From the NCBI RefSeq assembly GCF_029909975.1, contig NZ_CP094516.1:1426001-1490000 (forward strand): a stretch of 64,000 bases of DNA, written 5' to 3'. A program made the translations under genes and the position numbers. This document shows, piece by piece, positions 43,626 to 52,212 of this stretch. This stretch comes from Bradyrhizobium sp. ISRA430. GTDB taxonomy: Bacteria > Pseudomonadota > Alphaproteobacteria > Rhizobiales > Xanthobacteraceae. The notes under the pieces were generated by a model. That model did no database searches. It was not told where the DNA came from and saw nothing but the letters and a program-made list of their open reading frames with translations. Each line of letters opens with the position of its first letter. Position 1 is the first letter of the stretch.

Positions 43626-44411
43626 CTAGGCGTCCAGAATCGGCGCCTCGAACCAGTTCGTCAGCGACAGTCCGCCATCGACCACGATGGCAGCGCCGGT
43701 GACGTAGCCTGATACCTTGTTCGACAGCACTGCCAGCGCCATCGGCGCAAGATCTTCGGCTTGACCAAGCCGACCGAGCGGGATGTGTCTTGCGAGCGAG
43801 GCATCCGCCACGAAGCCGCCGGCCGCGATGGCGCCGGGCACCAGCGCGTTGACGCGGATGTTGTGGCGACCGAAGCTTTTGGCCAGCTCCCGGACGAGCA
43901 TCGCCATTCCAGCCTTCGCCGTCGAATAATGCGGCAAGTTGCGCGGCGTGCCCGCGTGCAGAGAGGTGAGGAACAGGAACGAACCCGCACGCTTGGCAAT
44001 GATGAGCCGTTTGGCGATTTCGCGCGCCAGATGAAATCCAGCATCGAGATTGACGGCGTGCATCTCCTGCCAGGTCTTGCGATCGACGGCGAAGGCGTGA
44101 TCGGCCTCGCGCCGCGGTGGGGATGCACTGTGGACGAAGTGCGTCACCTCGCCCAATGCTGCTAAGGCCGCGGCAAGGAGCGCATCGCAAGCTTGTAAAT
44201 TGGCGAGATCGCCGACCCATGGCACCGCGAGGTCAGGCCTGCTGCTCGCGCCGATTGCGGCAGTCACCCGCTCCGCGCTGACGTCGGCAAACACGGTACG
44301 CACGCCCTCGCCGACCAGGGCCAAGGCGATCGCACGGCCGATGCCGTTACCCGCGCCGGTGACGACCGCCGTGTCATGGACGGGATCAAATGGCGTGCTC
44401 AAGAGGCTCAT
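43626..44411 (-). CDS. Short-chain dehydrogenase/reductase
   Basis: A 261-residue classical SDR. The cofactor motif TGAGNGIGRA begins at residue 18, Asp43 in VFADVSAERV favours NAD over NADP, and the catalytic residues are Ser150 (LTSLHAG), Tyr162 and Lys166 (HYSTAKAG). It ends with the usual GYVTGAAIVVDGGLSLT. The substrate is unknown, and it lies alone. Confidence 0.92.
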   Translation of the reverse strand: MSLLSTPFDPVHDTAVVTGAGNGIGRAIALALVGEGVRTVFADVSAERVTAAIGASSRPDLAVPWVGDLANLQACDALLAAALAALGEVTHFVHSASPPRREADHAFAVDRKTWQEMHAVNLDAGFHLAREIAKRLIIAKRAGSFLFLTSLHAGTPRNLPHYSTAKAGMAMLVRELAKSFGRHNIRVNALVPGAIAAGGFVADASLARHIPLGRLGQAEDLAPMALAVLSNKVSGYVTGAAIVVDGGLSLTNWFEAPILDA

Positions 44412-44541
44412 GTCGCTCTCCCTGACCAGGATGACGTTCACGATAGCGTAGCGCCTGGACGGTCGACAATTACGCCCCGGCACCATTGCGGATCGCGGCC
44501 ATGGACGCTAGCCTTCCCGGAAAATCGGGGAGGTACCAAGG

Positions 44542-44922
44542 ATGCGCTATGGTTTTCTGATCGCGGGCCTGTTGCTGATCGCAGCGCCGGCCCAGGCTGA
44601 GCCGCGGTCGGTCTATGTGACGATGGTCTTGCAGGCCTTCGCGGCCAAGGTCGAATGTCCCAACACCGATGTGGTCTATCAGGACCTGGTGCAGAAGGCG
44701 CAGCAGATGCACCTTCCCGATGACACCACCGAGAAGGTGCGCAAGGCGATTGCCTACATGCACACCGGCGGCAAGATGGGCGAGAAGCAGGACGACGCGC
44801 TCATGTCGGAAGTGGCGGTGGCGACCCAGAGCACCGATCTCGACCAGCGCCGTCTCGGCCTGCCGGGCTGGTGCGAGGCCCAAAAGGCCAATCTCGCCGG
44901 CTTCATCCGCAGCAAGAGCTAG
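44542..44922 (+). CDS. Secreted hypothetical protein, 126 residues
   Basis: GGGGAGGT precedes the ATG. The signal peptide is MRYGFLIAGLLLIAAPAQA. The mature protein is helical (VYVTMVLQAFAAKVECPNTD, VVYQDLVQKAQQMHL) with two Cys that could pair, in VECPN and GWCEA. No family is recognised; it may be a small periplasmic protein. Confidence 0.72.
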   Translation: MRYGFLIAGLLLIAAPAQAEPRSVYVTMVLQAFAAKVECPNTDVVYQDLVQKAQQMHLPDDTTEKVRKAIAYMHTGGKMGEKQDDALMSEVAVATQSTDLDQRRLGLPGWCEAQKANLAGFIRSKS

Positions 44923-45011
44923 CGGGCCGGCGACGCAGCTCGAGGTATTTGTGAACCTCAGGCCCTTCTCTCGCGTCCAATCCTCGAGCTGAGGACAACG
45001 CGCGAGGGGCC

Positions 45012-45559
45012 ATGCCCGCGAGTCATATGCATTGGAAGCGCCGGACAGCGGCGCTTGCGGCGCTCGTGGCCGCGAATTTGGCGCTGCCCGCGCTTGCCGC
45101 GACCGCGGACAAGCCTGTCGCGGGCCGGCAGGTGCGGCTTTCCGCAGGGAACGTGGAGCGCCCTGCCTGCTCATCCGCCGCCACTATCTCCTCGGCACGG
45201 ACAAGCCCTCGCGTCGTCTCGGCATCTTCCTGATCGTGGGCCGCGCAAAGGGGCTGATCTTGATGCTGAAGGATTCCAAGCTCAAGCTGCCGGAAGGCGA
45301 AGCCCTCGAGGCGACGCTGAAGATCGCCGATGAGCCGTTCGGCGCGTTCTCCGCGCAGGTCGAGGGATCCGATGAAATCGGCATCTTCCCGCAGCATGAC
45401 GCTGTACTGGCTGCAGCAATCGAGAAGGGTTCAGTGGTGGCTGTGAAGGCCAAGGTGGTCGAGGACAATTACGAGTTTTCGGTGCATCCGGGCGTCATCG
45501 GCTGGCTGCGCGCCTGCGCCCGCCGCAACGAGATGGCCATCGAACCCGCTGGGCAGTGA
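45012..45559 (+). pseudogene. Secreted hypothetical protein, frameshifted
   Basis: ATG 45012 opens a signal peptide (RRTAALAALVAANLALPALA). By about 45150 that frame loses sense. The conserved-looking remainder (RRHYLLGTDKPSRRLGIFLI, LKLPEGEALEATLKIADEPF, then WLRACARRNEMAIEP) is read in another frame up to 45559. A one-base loss, or compensating changes, in the stretch 45140-45170 would explain this. The body is a beta-rich periplasmic protein of unknown role. Sequencing error is possible. Confidence 0.6.
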
Positions 45560-45662
45560 ACGTTCGCGCCAGGGTTAAGCATGCCGCCACGGAACCGCCA
45601 CATCGGCAAACAATCGTCACAATCCTCGCCAGCATGCGGGCATCTTCGAACAGGAGAACCTC

Positions 45663-45908
45663 ATGCGGATTGTTCATGCCGTTCTTGTCGGCGCGTTCGC
45701 CGCCGCGGTGCTGACGGTGCCGTCGCTGGCGAGGAATTCCGAGGCCCAAAAGGGCGAGGATAAGGCAGCCACGTCAACTTGCAGCGCCTATCAGCAGGCG
45801 CCGGACGGATCGTGGGAGCAGCTTCCCTGCAAGGAGACGGGCGAGCGCGGCCAAGCGCAAACTCAGCACCGAACTCCGGCGCAAGGGACCGATCGCGAGG
45901 AGCGCTGA
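45663..45908 (+). CDS. Small secreted hypothetical protein
   Basis: An 81-residue protein with AGGAGAAC upstream. The signal peptide MRIVHAVLVGAFAAAVLTVP is followed by a polar mature part with two Cys (TCSAYQQAPDGSWEQLPCKE) and a Gln/Arg/Thr-rich end. The Cys-x-Ala-Tyr-x-x-x-x-Asp-Gly-Ser pattern is common in small Bradyrhizobium exported proteins. Function unknown. Confidence 0.65.
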   Translation: MRIVHAVLVGAFAAAVLTVPSLARNSEAQKGEDKAATSTCSAYQQAPDGSWEQLPCKETGERGQAQTQHRTPAQGTDREER

Positions 45909-45930
45909 GCGCGTTCGCAGTTTCCGCGAG

Positions 45931-46116
45931 TCAGCTCTGATGCGGCCCGCGCATGATCTTCATGGCATCGACGATGTGACGCCATTCCTTGGCTTCCTCC
46001 GCCTCGCCGCGGCCCTCGCAGGCCTGCGCCTGTTCCGCCGCCTTTGCAATCGCAGCGAAGCCGTGCTGTTCCAGCATCTGCCGCGCGACGGTGTGGACCT
46101 GGACCTCGGACATCAT
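45931..46116 (-). CDS. Small helical hypothetical protein, 61 residues
   Basis: ATG 46116 (or the adjacent one at 46113) follows GGGAG. The product MMSEVQVHTVARQMLEQHGF is wholly helical and acidic (IAKAAEQAQACEGRGEAEEA), ending MKIMRGPHQS. It resembles small conserved rhizobial proteins of unknown function. Confidence 0.68.
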   Translation of the reverse strand: MMSEVQVHTVARQMLEQHGFAAIAKAAEQAQACEGRGEAEEAKEWRHIVDAMKIMRGPHQS

Positions 46117-46215
46117 GGGCACTCTCCCGTATGGCGAAGCCGCGGTGATCGCTCTGTTCTCCCCGCGGGTTCCTCACAACGATTGAGGCACCGGTCCCGT
46201 TCCGCCCGACGCCGA

Positions 46216-47289
46216 TCACATCGGCAGGCCCAGGAATTTGAACGGCGCGGCTTCGTGGAAGCTGGCTGTGGCATCGCCGGCATAGGTGTGGTCCTGGTCG
46301 GGACCGAGATCGAGCTTTTTCACCTTGCCGCCTTGGGGCGAGAAATCGATCTTCTGAAGGTCGACCCAGAACGTGTTCGGCGTCAGCGCGGATTCGAAGA
46401 AATAGAGCTTTCGTTGCTGATCGGCGACCGTGCGCCAGCGCGTCGAGGAGATGTTCGGCTCGTTCGGCGTTGTGATGCCGAAGGGAACCGAGACGTTACG
46501 GATGACGCTGAAGACGCTCGCGACCGCGCGGTTGGGATTCTCGTCCTTCGGGATCGCGTTGACGTAGAATTTCGCGCGCGAGAAACGATCCGACGCACGG
46601 TTCGTGCCGGGCATGAACACAGTACCGCCGATTTGCTCCCAATAGGCGTTGAGCGCGAGTTGCTCGTCGAACACCGGCGAATTGGTCATTACCTGATACT
46701 TGCGATCGTGATGGATGACCTGCTTGCCGCCAATGTATTCGACGATGGCGCTATCGCCGGTCGCATCCGAGATCGACAGATGCAGCGTCGCAAGCCGCTT
46801 CTCACCCGGCACGTTGTCGGTGACGATGATGAACGGCTCCTTCGCGAGCGCATCGACTGGCTCTTGCACCGTCGCGAAATTGTCCAGCATATATTGCGCC
46901 CAGGCTGCGATCGTCAGCCCCGGCCTGCTCTGGTCGAACTTTGGATATTCTGACTCCACGAGCCACAGCACGTTGGCGACGAGGCCCGCCTCGTTCAGCC
47001 CATCGGTCGTCGAGATGTCGTAGCCCGAGGCGATCACGCTGCCGTATTTCGACGTCCATTTCAGCGAATTCGGCCCGACCTCGCCGTTGCGCGCCATGCC
47101 GCGCGGGAAGATCCACAAATTGGTCGCGACGTCGCTCCTCCAGTCCATCGTCCGTGCGGTGATCACCTGGCCATTGACCCCGTGATAGACCAGACGCGTG
47201 CAGGCCGATGCGACCGCGGGCGTGGCCGCAAGCAGCGCGGCGAGGCCAGCCGACAATGCGCGCTGGCGAACGAAGTGTCTCTGCAGCAT
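46216..47289 (-). CDS. Choloylglycine hydrolase/penicillin V acylase family protein, exported
   Basis: A 357-residue N-terminal-nucleophile hydrolase. The signal peptide ends AVASA, so cleavage exposes Cys30 as the N-terminal catalytic cysteine (CTRLVYHG). Family residues follow in ITARTMDWRSD, NEAGLVANVLWL and VMTNSPVFDEQL. These enzymes cleave linear amides such as bile-acid conjugates, penicillin V or acyl-homoserine lactones; the substrate here is unknown. ATG 47289 was chosen over 47325 because it gives a normal signal peptide. Confidence 0.88.
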   Translation of the reverse strand: MLQRHFVRQRALSAGLAALLAATPAVASACTRLVYHGVNGQVITARTMDWRSDVATNLWIFPRGMARNGEVGPNSLKWTSKYGSVIASGYDISTTDGLNEAGLVANVLWLVESEYPKFDQSRPGLTIAAWAQYMLDNFATVQEPVDALAKEPFIIVTDNVPGEKRLATLHLSISDATGDSAIVEYIGGKQVIHHDRKYQVMTNSPVFDEQLALNAYWEQIGGTVFMPGTNRASDRFSRAKFYVNAIPKDENPNRAVASVFSVIRNVSVPFGITTPNEPNISSTRWRTVADQQRKLYFFESALTPNTFWVDLQKIDFSPQGGKVKKLDLGPDQDHTYAGDATASFHEAAPFKFLGLPM

Positions 47290-47429
47290 GGCGAATACCC
47301 ATTCGACAAGCTGAGAGCGCAACATGGCTTGATGGCAATCTAGCGGCGAAGCCGGATATGAAGGCAGCCCGCTGCGGCCAGCGGACTGCCTGTCTTCCAC
47401 CCCAAAGTCAGACGACCCCGGCCGGACCC

Positions 47430-47708
47430 CTATCCGACCGCCCGTTTGCGTTCGATGTCGTTGGGCACCTCGATGTCGACCTCGAGCGTCGACACTTCGT
47501 CGCCGCGCTCGAGCCGCACGATCACCTTGGTCGGATCGAGCGTAACGTGTTTCGACACAACGGCGAGAATTTCCTCGCGCAGCACGCCGAGCAGATCGGG
47601 TTGGCCGCGCAGTCCACGCTCATGCGCAAGCAGGATCTGCAACCGTTCGCGGGCGACGGGAGCGGAAGCCTTGTTGCCGCGGAGAAGCCGAAGGAGACCC
47701 ATGCTCAT
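47430..47708 (-). CDS. minE: Cell division topological factor MinE
   Basis: A 92-residue MinE. It has the amphipathic, membrane-binding start ([20 protein letters not shown]), the MinD-binding helix [14 protein letters not shown], and the topological domain [16 protein letters not shown] plus [20 protein letters not shown]. It stimulates MinD ATPase to drive oscillation and place the septum at mid-cell. Its ATG overlaps the minD stop by four bases. Confidence 0.96.
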   Translation of the reverse strand: MSMGLLRLLRGNKASAPVARERLQILLAHERGLRGQPDLLGVLREEILAVVSKHVTLDPTKVIVRLERGDEVSTLEVDIEVPNDIERKRAVG

Positions 47709-48520
47709 GCAGCCCTCCGTCGCAGCAGGCGGTCCATCAGACCTCTGCGCTCGGCCGGAACGTGCATCGCAACGTTCTCGCCGCAGAGGCGCTTGGCCGC
47801 GTCGATATAGGCGCGCGCCGGGGCACCGTCGGTATTCGCCAGCGTCACGGGCGTGCCGACGTTGGATGCCTTCAGAACGTCCTGGCTCTCCGGGATGATG
47901 CCGAGCAGCGGCGTCGCCAGGATCTCGAGGATGTCGTCGATGCTGAGCATCTCGCCGCGCGAAGCGCGCGAGGAATCGTAGCGCGTGATCAGGATGTGCT
48001 TGGTGACGCGCTCACCCTTCTCGGCTCGCACCGTCTTGGAATCGAGCATGCCGATGATACGGTCGGAGTCGCGCACCGAGGAGACCTCGGGATTGGTGAC
48101 GATCACCGCCTCGTCGGCAAACCGCATCGCCATGGAGGCGCCGCGCTCGATGCCGGCCGGGCTGTCGCAGATCACCCAGTCGAACCGGCTGCGCAAATCG
48201 GCGATGACGTTGCCCACGCCTTGCTCGGTCAGCGCGTCCTTGTCGCGGGTTTGCGAGGCCGGCAGCAGCCAGAGATTTTCCAACCGTTTGTCGCGAATCA
48301 GTGCTTGCGGCAGTTTGGCGACGCCCTGCACCACGTTGATGAGGTCGAACACGACGCGGCGTTCGGCGCCCATCACGAGGTCGAGATTGCGCAAGCCGAC
48401 GTCGAAGTCGACGACAACGACCTTGTCGCCGCGTTGCGCCAGTGCGGCGCCCAGCGCGGCGGTCGTCGTGGTCTTGCCGACCCCGCCCTTGCCTGATGTC
48501 ACGACCAGTACCTTACTCAT
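47705..48520 (-). CDS. minD: Septum-site determining ATPase MinD
   Basis: A 271-residue deviant Walker ATPase. The motif [12 protein letters not shown] carries signature Lys11 and Lys16. Further conserved segments are [14 protein letters not shown] and [13 protein letters not shown]. The C-terminal amphipathic membrane-targeting helix is [14 protein letters not shown]. It recruits MinC to the membrane. The second gene of the minCDE operon, 21 bases after minC. Confidence 0.97.
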   Translation of the reverse strand: MSKVLVVTSGKGGVGKTTTTAALGAALAQRGDKVVVVDFDVGLRNLDLVMGAERRVVFDLINVVQGVAKLPQALIRDKRLENLWLLPASQTRDKDALTEQGVGNVIADLRSRFDWVICDSPAGIERGASMAMRFADEAVIVTNPEVSSVRDSDRIIGMLDSKTVRAEKGERVTKHILITRYDSSRASRGEMLSIDDILEILATPLLGIIPESQDVLKASNVGTPVTLANTDGAPARAYIDAAKRLCGENVAMHVPAERRGLMDRLLRRRAA

Positions 48521-48541
48521 CTGAAATGTCTCCTTTGCTGG

Positions 48542-49231
48542 TCAGTTCAGTGCTGTAATTCGCATGGTATTCCCCTGCAGCCAGGCCTGCGCCGGCTTGC
48601 CGCGCAAGGCGGCGTCGATGTCGTCCGCAGTCTGGTAAAACCCATCGATTGCAAGCAGTTCGGCTTCGATCTTCTGACAATAGATGCGCGCGCTCGTGTG
48701 CCCGTTGACGCCGGCCATGGCGCGGCCGCGCAGCGCGCCGTAGACGTGAATCGATCCCCCCGCGACGACCTCCGCGCCGGAGCCGACCGAACCGAGAATG
48801 GTGATGTCGCCTTCGGGGAAGATCACGGTCTGGCCCGAACGCACGGGGTGATCGAGCAGCAGCGAGGTCGGCTGCTTGGTCTCCGGCTTCTTGGGCGCGG
48901 TCGGCTCGATCACGCAATGGCGCCCGCCGGTGAGCAGCGGCGGCATGGCCGGGGTCAACCGCGCCTCCTCCACGCCCTCGATGCCGAGCACGCGGATGTT
49001 GCGGTCCTGAAGGCTCGCAAGCAGGTGGCTGATACCAGACTGGCTGAGATCGACCGAAGACAGGTCGATCACCACGGGCCGACCGGCAAAGAAGCCCGGC
49101 GAGCGCGTGATGGTGGCGTCGATCTCCTGGAGCCAGTCCTGGATCGGCACCGTCGGCACGAACACGAAGGCCACGTAGGATCGCCCGCGCAGGCGCACCA
49201 TCTGGCGTTGAGGTTTTGCTGCTGCCGTCAT
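48542..49231 (-). CDS. minC: Septum formation inhibitor MinC
   Basis: A 229-residue FtsZ inhibitor. The N-terminal domain (to about 110) includes VVIDLSSVDLSQSGISHLLA. After a short linker, the C-terminal right-handed beta-helix runs from about 125: VRSGQTVIFPEGDITILGSV, GSGAEVVAGGSIHVYGALRG, AGVNGHTSARIYCQKIEAEL. It is the first gene of minCDE, with a CtrA-type box 52-66 bases before its start. Confidence 0.95.
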   Translation of the reverse strand: MTAAAKPQRQMVRLRGRSYVAFVFVPTVPIQDWLQEIDATITRSPGFFAGRPVVIDLSSVDLSQSGISHLLASLQDRNIRVLGIEGVEEARLTPAMPPLLTGGRHCVIEPTAPKKPETKQPTSLLLDHPVRSGQTVIFPEGDITILGSVGSGAEVVAGGSIHVYGALRGRAMAGVNGHTSARIYCQKIEAELLAIDGFYQTADDIDAALRGKPAQAWLQGNTMRITALN

Positions 49232-49282
49232 GGCGGCCGACTCGTCCCCGTTATTGAATGGTTAACGATGCGGCGGATTTGG

Positions 49283-49297
49283 TTAACGGCCGGTTAA
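49283..49297. promoter_or_regulatory. CtrA-box (TTAA-N7-TTAA) upstream of minCDE
   Basis: The exact match TTAACGGCCGGTTAA equals the full CtrA consensus TTAA-N7-TTAA. It lies 52-66 bases upstream of the minC start, next to two further TTAAC motifs at about 49261 and 49281. CtrA is the master cell-cycle regulator of alphaproteobacteria, and I recall that it is reported to control min genes in Sinorhizobium. Confidence 0.7.
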
Positions 49298-49369
49298 TTA
49301 TGTCCGTGGAGTTACGTGGGGTGACCGGCAATGGCCCGGCGGGCACGGGCAAGCGACCCCATCTCCGGT

Positions 49370-49497
49370 GTCCCGGCGAAGGCCGGGACGACCTTAGGAA
49401 ACGGAGCTTTCCCAACCTCGTCATTGCGAGCGCAGCGAAGCAATCCAGACTATCCCAGCGGAAAGACTCTGGATTGCTTCGCTGCGCTCGCAATGAC
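49370..49497. repeat. Two intergenic hairpin repeats
   Basis: GTCCCGGC-GAAG-GCCGGGAC forms a small perfect hairpin at 49370-49389. A long one at 49421-49497 pairs TCATTGCGAGCGCAGCGAAG with CTTCGCTGCGCTCGCAATGA almost perfectly. Both are dispersed-repeat types. Together with the CtrA region they account for the 343 bases between minC and the substrate-binding protein gene. Confidence 0.85.
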
Positions 49498-49574
49498 TGA
49501 AGGCGACGACGCAGCTAACCTCCGTGCTCCGGACGCGCTGCACTGCCCCGACAGTCGACGAGAGCAAACCGCCT

Positions 49575-50594
49575 CTACTTCTTCACCTTGCTCGCATCCA
49601 TCTTGATGGCGGGATCAAGCATCTTGGTCGTGAAGGAAGTGGTGACGTCGAACGGCTTCTCCATGCCGAGATAGGTCTGCACCAGTTCGTAGTCCTTCTT
49701 CATCCGATCGCCGTCGATCCAGCCGAGCGACTTCGTCGTCGTGAACTCGTCTGTCATCAGATATTTGATGCGCTCCCACTGGCGCTCCTGATTCTCCTTG
49801 TCGAGGCCGGAGACCTGGTCGAGCAGCGCCTTCAGGCACGGCGCGACGTCGGCAACACAGGTTGCGAAGGCCTTTTGCGAGATGCGCACGAAGTCTTCGA
49901 CGAGCTTCGGGTTCTTCTGGAGATAGGCGCCGTTGACGATCAGCGAATTGCCGTAAGGATTGAGCCCGATGTCTTTCCAGTTGACGTAGCCGAGGTCGCC
50001 GCCGAACTCGATCACCTTGAGATCGTGCTCATTGTAGAAATCGCTGATGATGTCGACGGTGTGGCTCTTTAGCGCTGCGATCTTCGCCGTCGGCCCGATG
50101 TTGACGAAGCTGACGGAGTCGGGCGCGATGCCTGCGGCCTTGGCGAAAGCCGGCCACATCACCCGCGACGCATCCCCCGGCGGATTGCCGATCTTGTGGT
50201 TCGGGAAATCCTTTACGCCGTTCACGCCGTAGCTCTTCAGCCAGTAGAAGGTTTGGCCGGTGTTGGCATAGATGCTCATCACGGCGACGTCGTCGGCGCC
50301 TTTGCCCTTCGCCACCAGCATGGTGGCGAGATCGGCGATGCCGAAGGGCGAGCCGCCGGAGCCGACCTTGGCGGCGGAGACGCCGGAGCCCTTGCCGGTC
50401 TCGATCGTGAGATCGATGCCGGCCTTCTCGTACCAGCCTTGCGCCTTGGCGTAGTAGAACGGTGAGTGGTCGGCCGTCGGCGTCCAGTTCAGGGTCAGGT
50501 TGACCGCCTCTCCGGCACTTGCCGGCAGACCGAGCATCAGGGCCAAGATCGGGGCCAGGACCAGAGCCGAGCCCGCCGTCTGCAAACGCTTCAT
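49575..50594 (-). CDS. ABC transporter substrate-binding protein, NMT1/THI5-like
   Basis: A 339-residue periplasmic binding protein. The signal peptide ends LPASAGEA, then the family opening VNLTLNWTPTADHSPFYYAK and AQGWYEKAGIDLTIETGKGS follow, with FGIADLATMLVAKGKG further on. This is the NMT1/THI5-like (NitT/TauT/SsuA superfamily) fold, binding thiamine precursors, pyrimidines, sulfonates or similar small molecules. Two Cys in CVADVAPCL may pair. It is divergent from the TetR regulator; its transport partners are at 51424 and 55117. Confidence 0.9.
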   Translation of the reverse strand: MKRLQTAGSALVLAPILALMLGLPASAGEAVNLTLNWTPTADHSPFYYAKAQGWYEKAGIDLTIETGKGSGVSAAKVGSGGSPFGIADLATMLVAKGKGADDVAVMSIYANTGQTFYWLKSYGVNGVKDFPNHKIGNPPGDASRVMWPAFAKAAGIAPDSVSFVNIGPTAKIAALKSHTVDIISDFYNEHDLKVIEFGGDLGYVNWKDIGLNPYGNSLIVNGAYLQKNPKLVEDFVRISQKAFATCVADVAPCLKALLDQVSGLDKENQERQWERIKYLMTDEFTTTKSLGWIDGDRMKKDYELVQTYLGMEKPFDVTTSFTTKMLDPAIKMDASKVKK

Positions 50595-50675
50595 CGCATC
50601 TCTCCTCGTTCCGCGACCGGCTTGTCGCTCTCCCCATGTGAGGCTACCAATGCAACAGGCCCCTCCTCGAATTGT

Positions 50676-50691
50676 CAACTGTCTGGTTGGA
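50676..50691. promoter_or_regulatory. Candidate TetR operator, weaker copy
   Basis: TCAACTGTCTGGTTGG matches the operator at 51341-51356 in 12 of 16 positions by my count. It lies in the divergent gap, directly against the TetR ATG (50693) and 82-97 bases before the binding-protein gene. This suggests autoregulation. Confidence 0.5.
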
Positions 50692-50692
50692 A

Positions 50693-51340
50693 ATGCCCTC
50701 GAAACGATCTGGCGACTCTGTGCCGCAGCGGCGCGATCCCGCCGCCACCCGCAAAAAGCTGCTGACCGCGGCGCGCCTGGAGTTCGCCCGGCACGGTTTC
50801 GCGGGCGCCCGCGTCGACGAGATCGCGGAGCGCGCGGGCGTCAACAAGCAGCTCGTCTACCACCATTTCGGCGATAAGGACGCGCTCTATCTCGCCGTGC
50901 TCGAATGGGTTTACGCCGATATTCGCGAGCAGGAACGCCAGCTCAACCTCGAAGGCCTGGCGCCGGAAAAGGCGATCCGGAAACTGATCGAGGCTTCATT
51001 CGACTACCTCGCAACAAACCCTGATTTCATCGTGCTTTTGAACGACGAGAACCGCGGCGGCGCGCGCCACGTCCGCGGCTCGACGCGCCTCGAGGCAATG
51101 CATTCGCCATTGATCCGAAGCGTCTCCCACATTCTCAACGAGGGGGTCCGCGGCGGCGCGTTCCGCAAGGGGATCGACCCTGTTCAGCTCTACATCTCGA
51201 TTGCGGGGCTTAGTTACTTCTATCTCTCGAACACGCCGACGCTGTCGGCGATCTTCGGCAAGGACCTGTCGAGCCGCGCCGCGCGGCGCGCCCGCCGCAG
51301 GCATGTCGTCGATCTGGTGCTGCAGTCGCTCCGGCCATAA
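50693..51340 (+). CDS. TetR-family regulator of the transport/catabolic cluster
   Basis: A 215-residue TetR protein. The helix-turn-helix (about 18-60) reads ARLEFARHGFAGARVDEIAE, then GVNKQLVYHHFGDKDALYLA. The C-terminal ligand-binding half has the TetR_C_6/RutR-like look (FDYLATNPDFIVLLNDENRG). ATG 50693 is preferred to an upstream TTG because the operator-like sequence sits just in front. It probably represses itself and the operon starting at 51424; the ligand is unknown. Confidence 0.9.
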   Translation: MPSKRSGDSVPQRRDPAATRKKLLTAARLEFARHGFAGARVDEIAERAGVNKQLVYHHFGDKDALYLAVLEWVYADIREQERQLNLEGLAPEKAIRKLIEASFDYLATNPDFIVLLNDENRGGARHVRGSTRLEAMHSPLIRSVSHILNEGVRGGAFRKGIDPVQLYISIAGLSYFYLSNTPTLSAIFGKDLSSRAARRARRRHVVDLVLQSLRP

Positions 51341-51356
51341 TCAACCAACTGGTTGA
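51341..51356. promoter_or_regulatory. Candidate TetR operator, strong copy
   Basis: TCAACCAACTGGTTGA is a 16-base palindrome with seven of eight pairs matching. It starts right after the TetR stop and lies 68-83 bases before the permease start. A weaker copy is at 50676-50691. This sequence type (TCAACCAGTTGGTTGA-like) is familiar for RutR/PydR-type repressors. Confidence 0.72.
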
Positions 51357-51423
51357 AAGTCGCTCCGGACGAGGCTAGGCTTACGGTCGCGGCGCGGGTG
51401 GCCGCGCCAACAGGGAGCAGTCG

Positions 51424-52191
51424 GTGACAGGTGACGGCGGAGGCACTGCGCGCAGCTTTGCGATCGTCCTGATCGTGCATCTGGCCGTGCTCGTGCTCTG
51501 GCAGGTGCTGGTCGACGCCTTCCACGTGCCGAAATTCATCCTGCCCTCCCCGCTCGCGACGGTGCAGACGCTGGGAACAGCAAGCTATGCCTGGGGCGCC
51601 AACACGCTGGTAACAGCCATCGAGATCCTCGGCGGCTTCGCGCTCGGCGCCGTCGTCGGGATCGCGCTGGCCGTGATCTTTAGCTGGGCGCCGCTGCTGA
51701 GCCTGCTCCTGCTGCCGCTGTTCGTGACGCTGAACATGATCCCGAAGGTGGCGCTCGGGCCGCTCTTCATCGTGTGGTTCTCCTACGGCATCGTGCCCAA
51801 CATCCTGATCGCATTCAGCATCTGCTTCTTTCCGATCCTGCTCACCACGGCGCGCGGCCTGCGCGAGGTCGAGCCCGACCTGCTCGATCTCGTCAAATCC
51901 CTCCGCGGCTCGCGCTGGACGCTGTTCCGCAAGATCCAGCTCCCGGGATCGCTGCCTTACGTGTTCTCCGGCATGAAGGTCGGCGCCATCCTGGCCGTGG
52001 CCGGCGCCATCGTCGGCGAGTTCATCGCTTCGGAGCGCGGGCTCGGCTATCTCATGATCCAGGTGCAGTCGGCGCTCGATACGCCCGCGATGGTGATGGC
52101 CGTCGTGCTGCTGACACTGCTCGGGGTCGCCCTTTACGGCCTGGTGCTGGCCCTCGAACGGATGTTCGTGGTCGGCGGCGCAAGGCTGTGA
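51424..52191 (+). CDS. ABC transporter permease (NitT/TauT type)
   Basis: A 255-residue inner-membrane permease with six helices, starting at GTG 51424. The EAA-type loop that contacts the ATPase is LVKSLRGSRWTLFRKIQLPG, followed by SLPYVFSGMKVGAILAVAGA and the family ending. It pairs with the ATPase at 55117 and, by function, the divergent binding protein. It is the first gene of the operon behind the strong operator. Confidence 0.93.
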   Translation: MTGDGGGTARSFAIVLIVHLAVLVLWQVLVDAFHVPKFILPSPLATVQTLGTASYAWGANTLVTAIEILGGFALGAVVGIALAVIFSWAPLLSLLLLPLFVTLNMIPKVALGPLFIVWFSYGIVPNILIAFSICFFPILLTTARGLREVEPDLLDLVKSLRGSRWTLFRKIQLPGSLPYVFSGMKVGAILAVAGAIVGEFIASERGLGYLMIQVQSALDTPAMVMAVVLLTLLGVALYGLVLALERMFVVGGARL

Positions 52192-52212
52192 CTTATCGAC
52201 AAGGAACCACCC

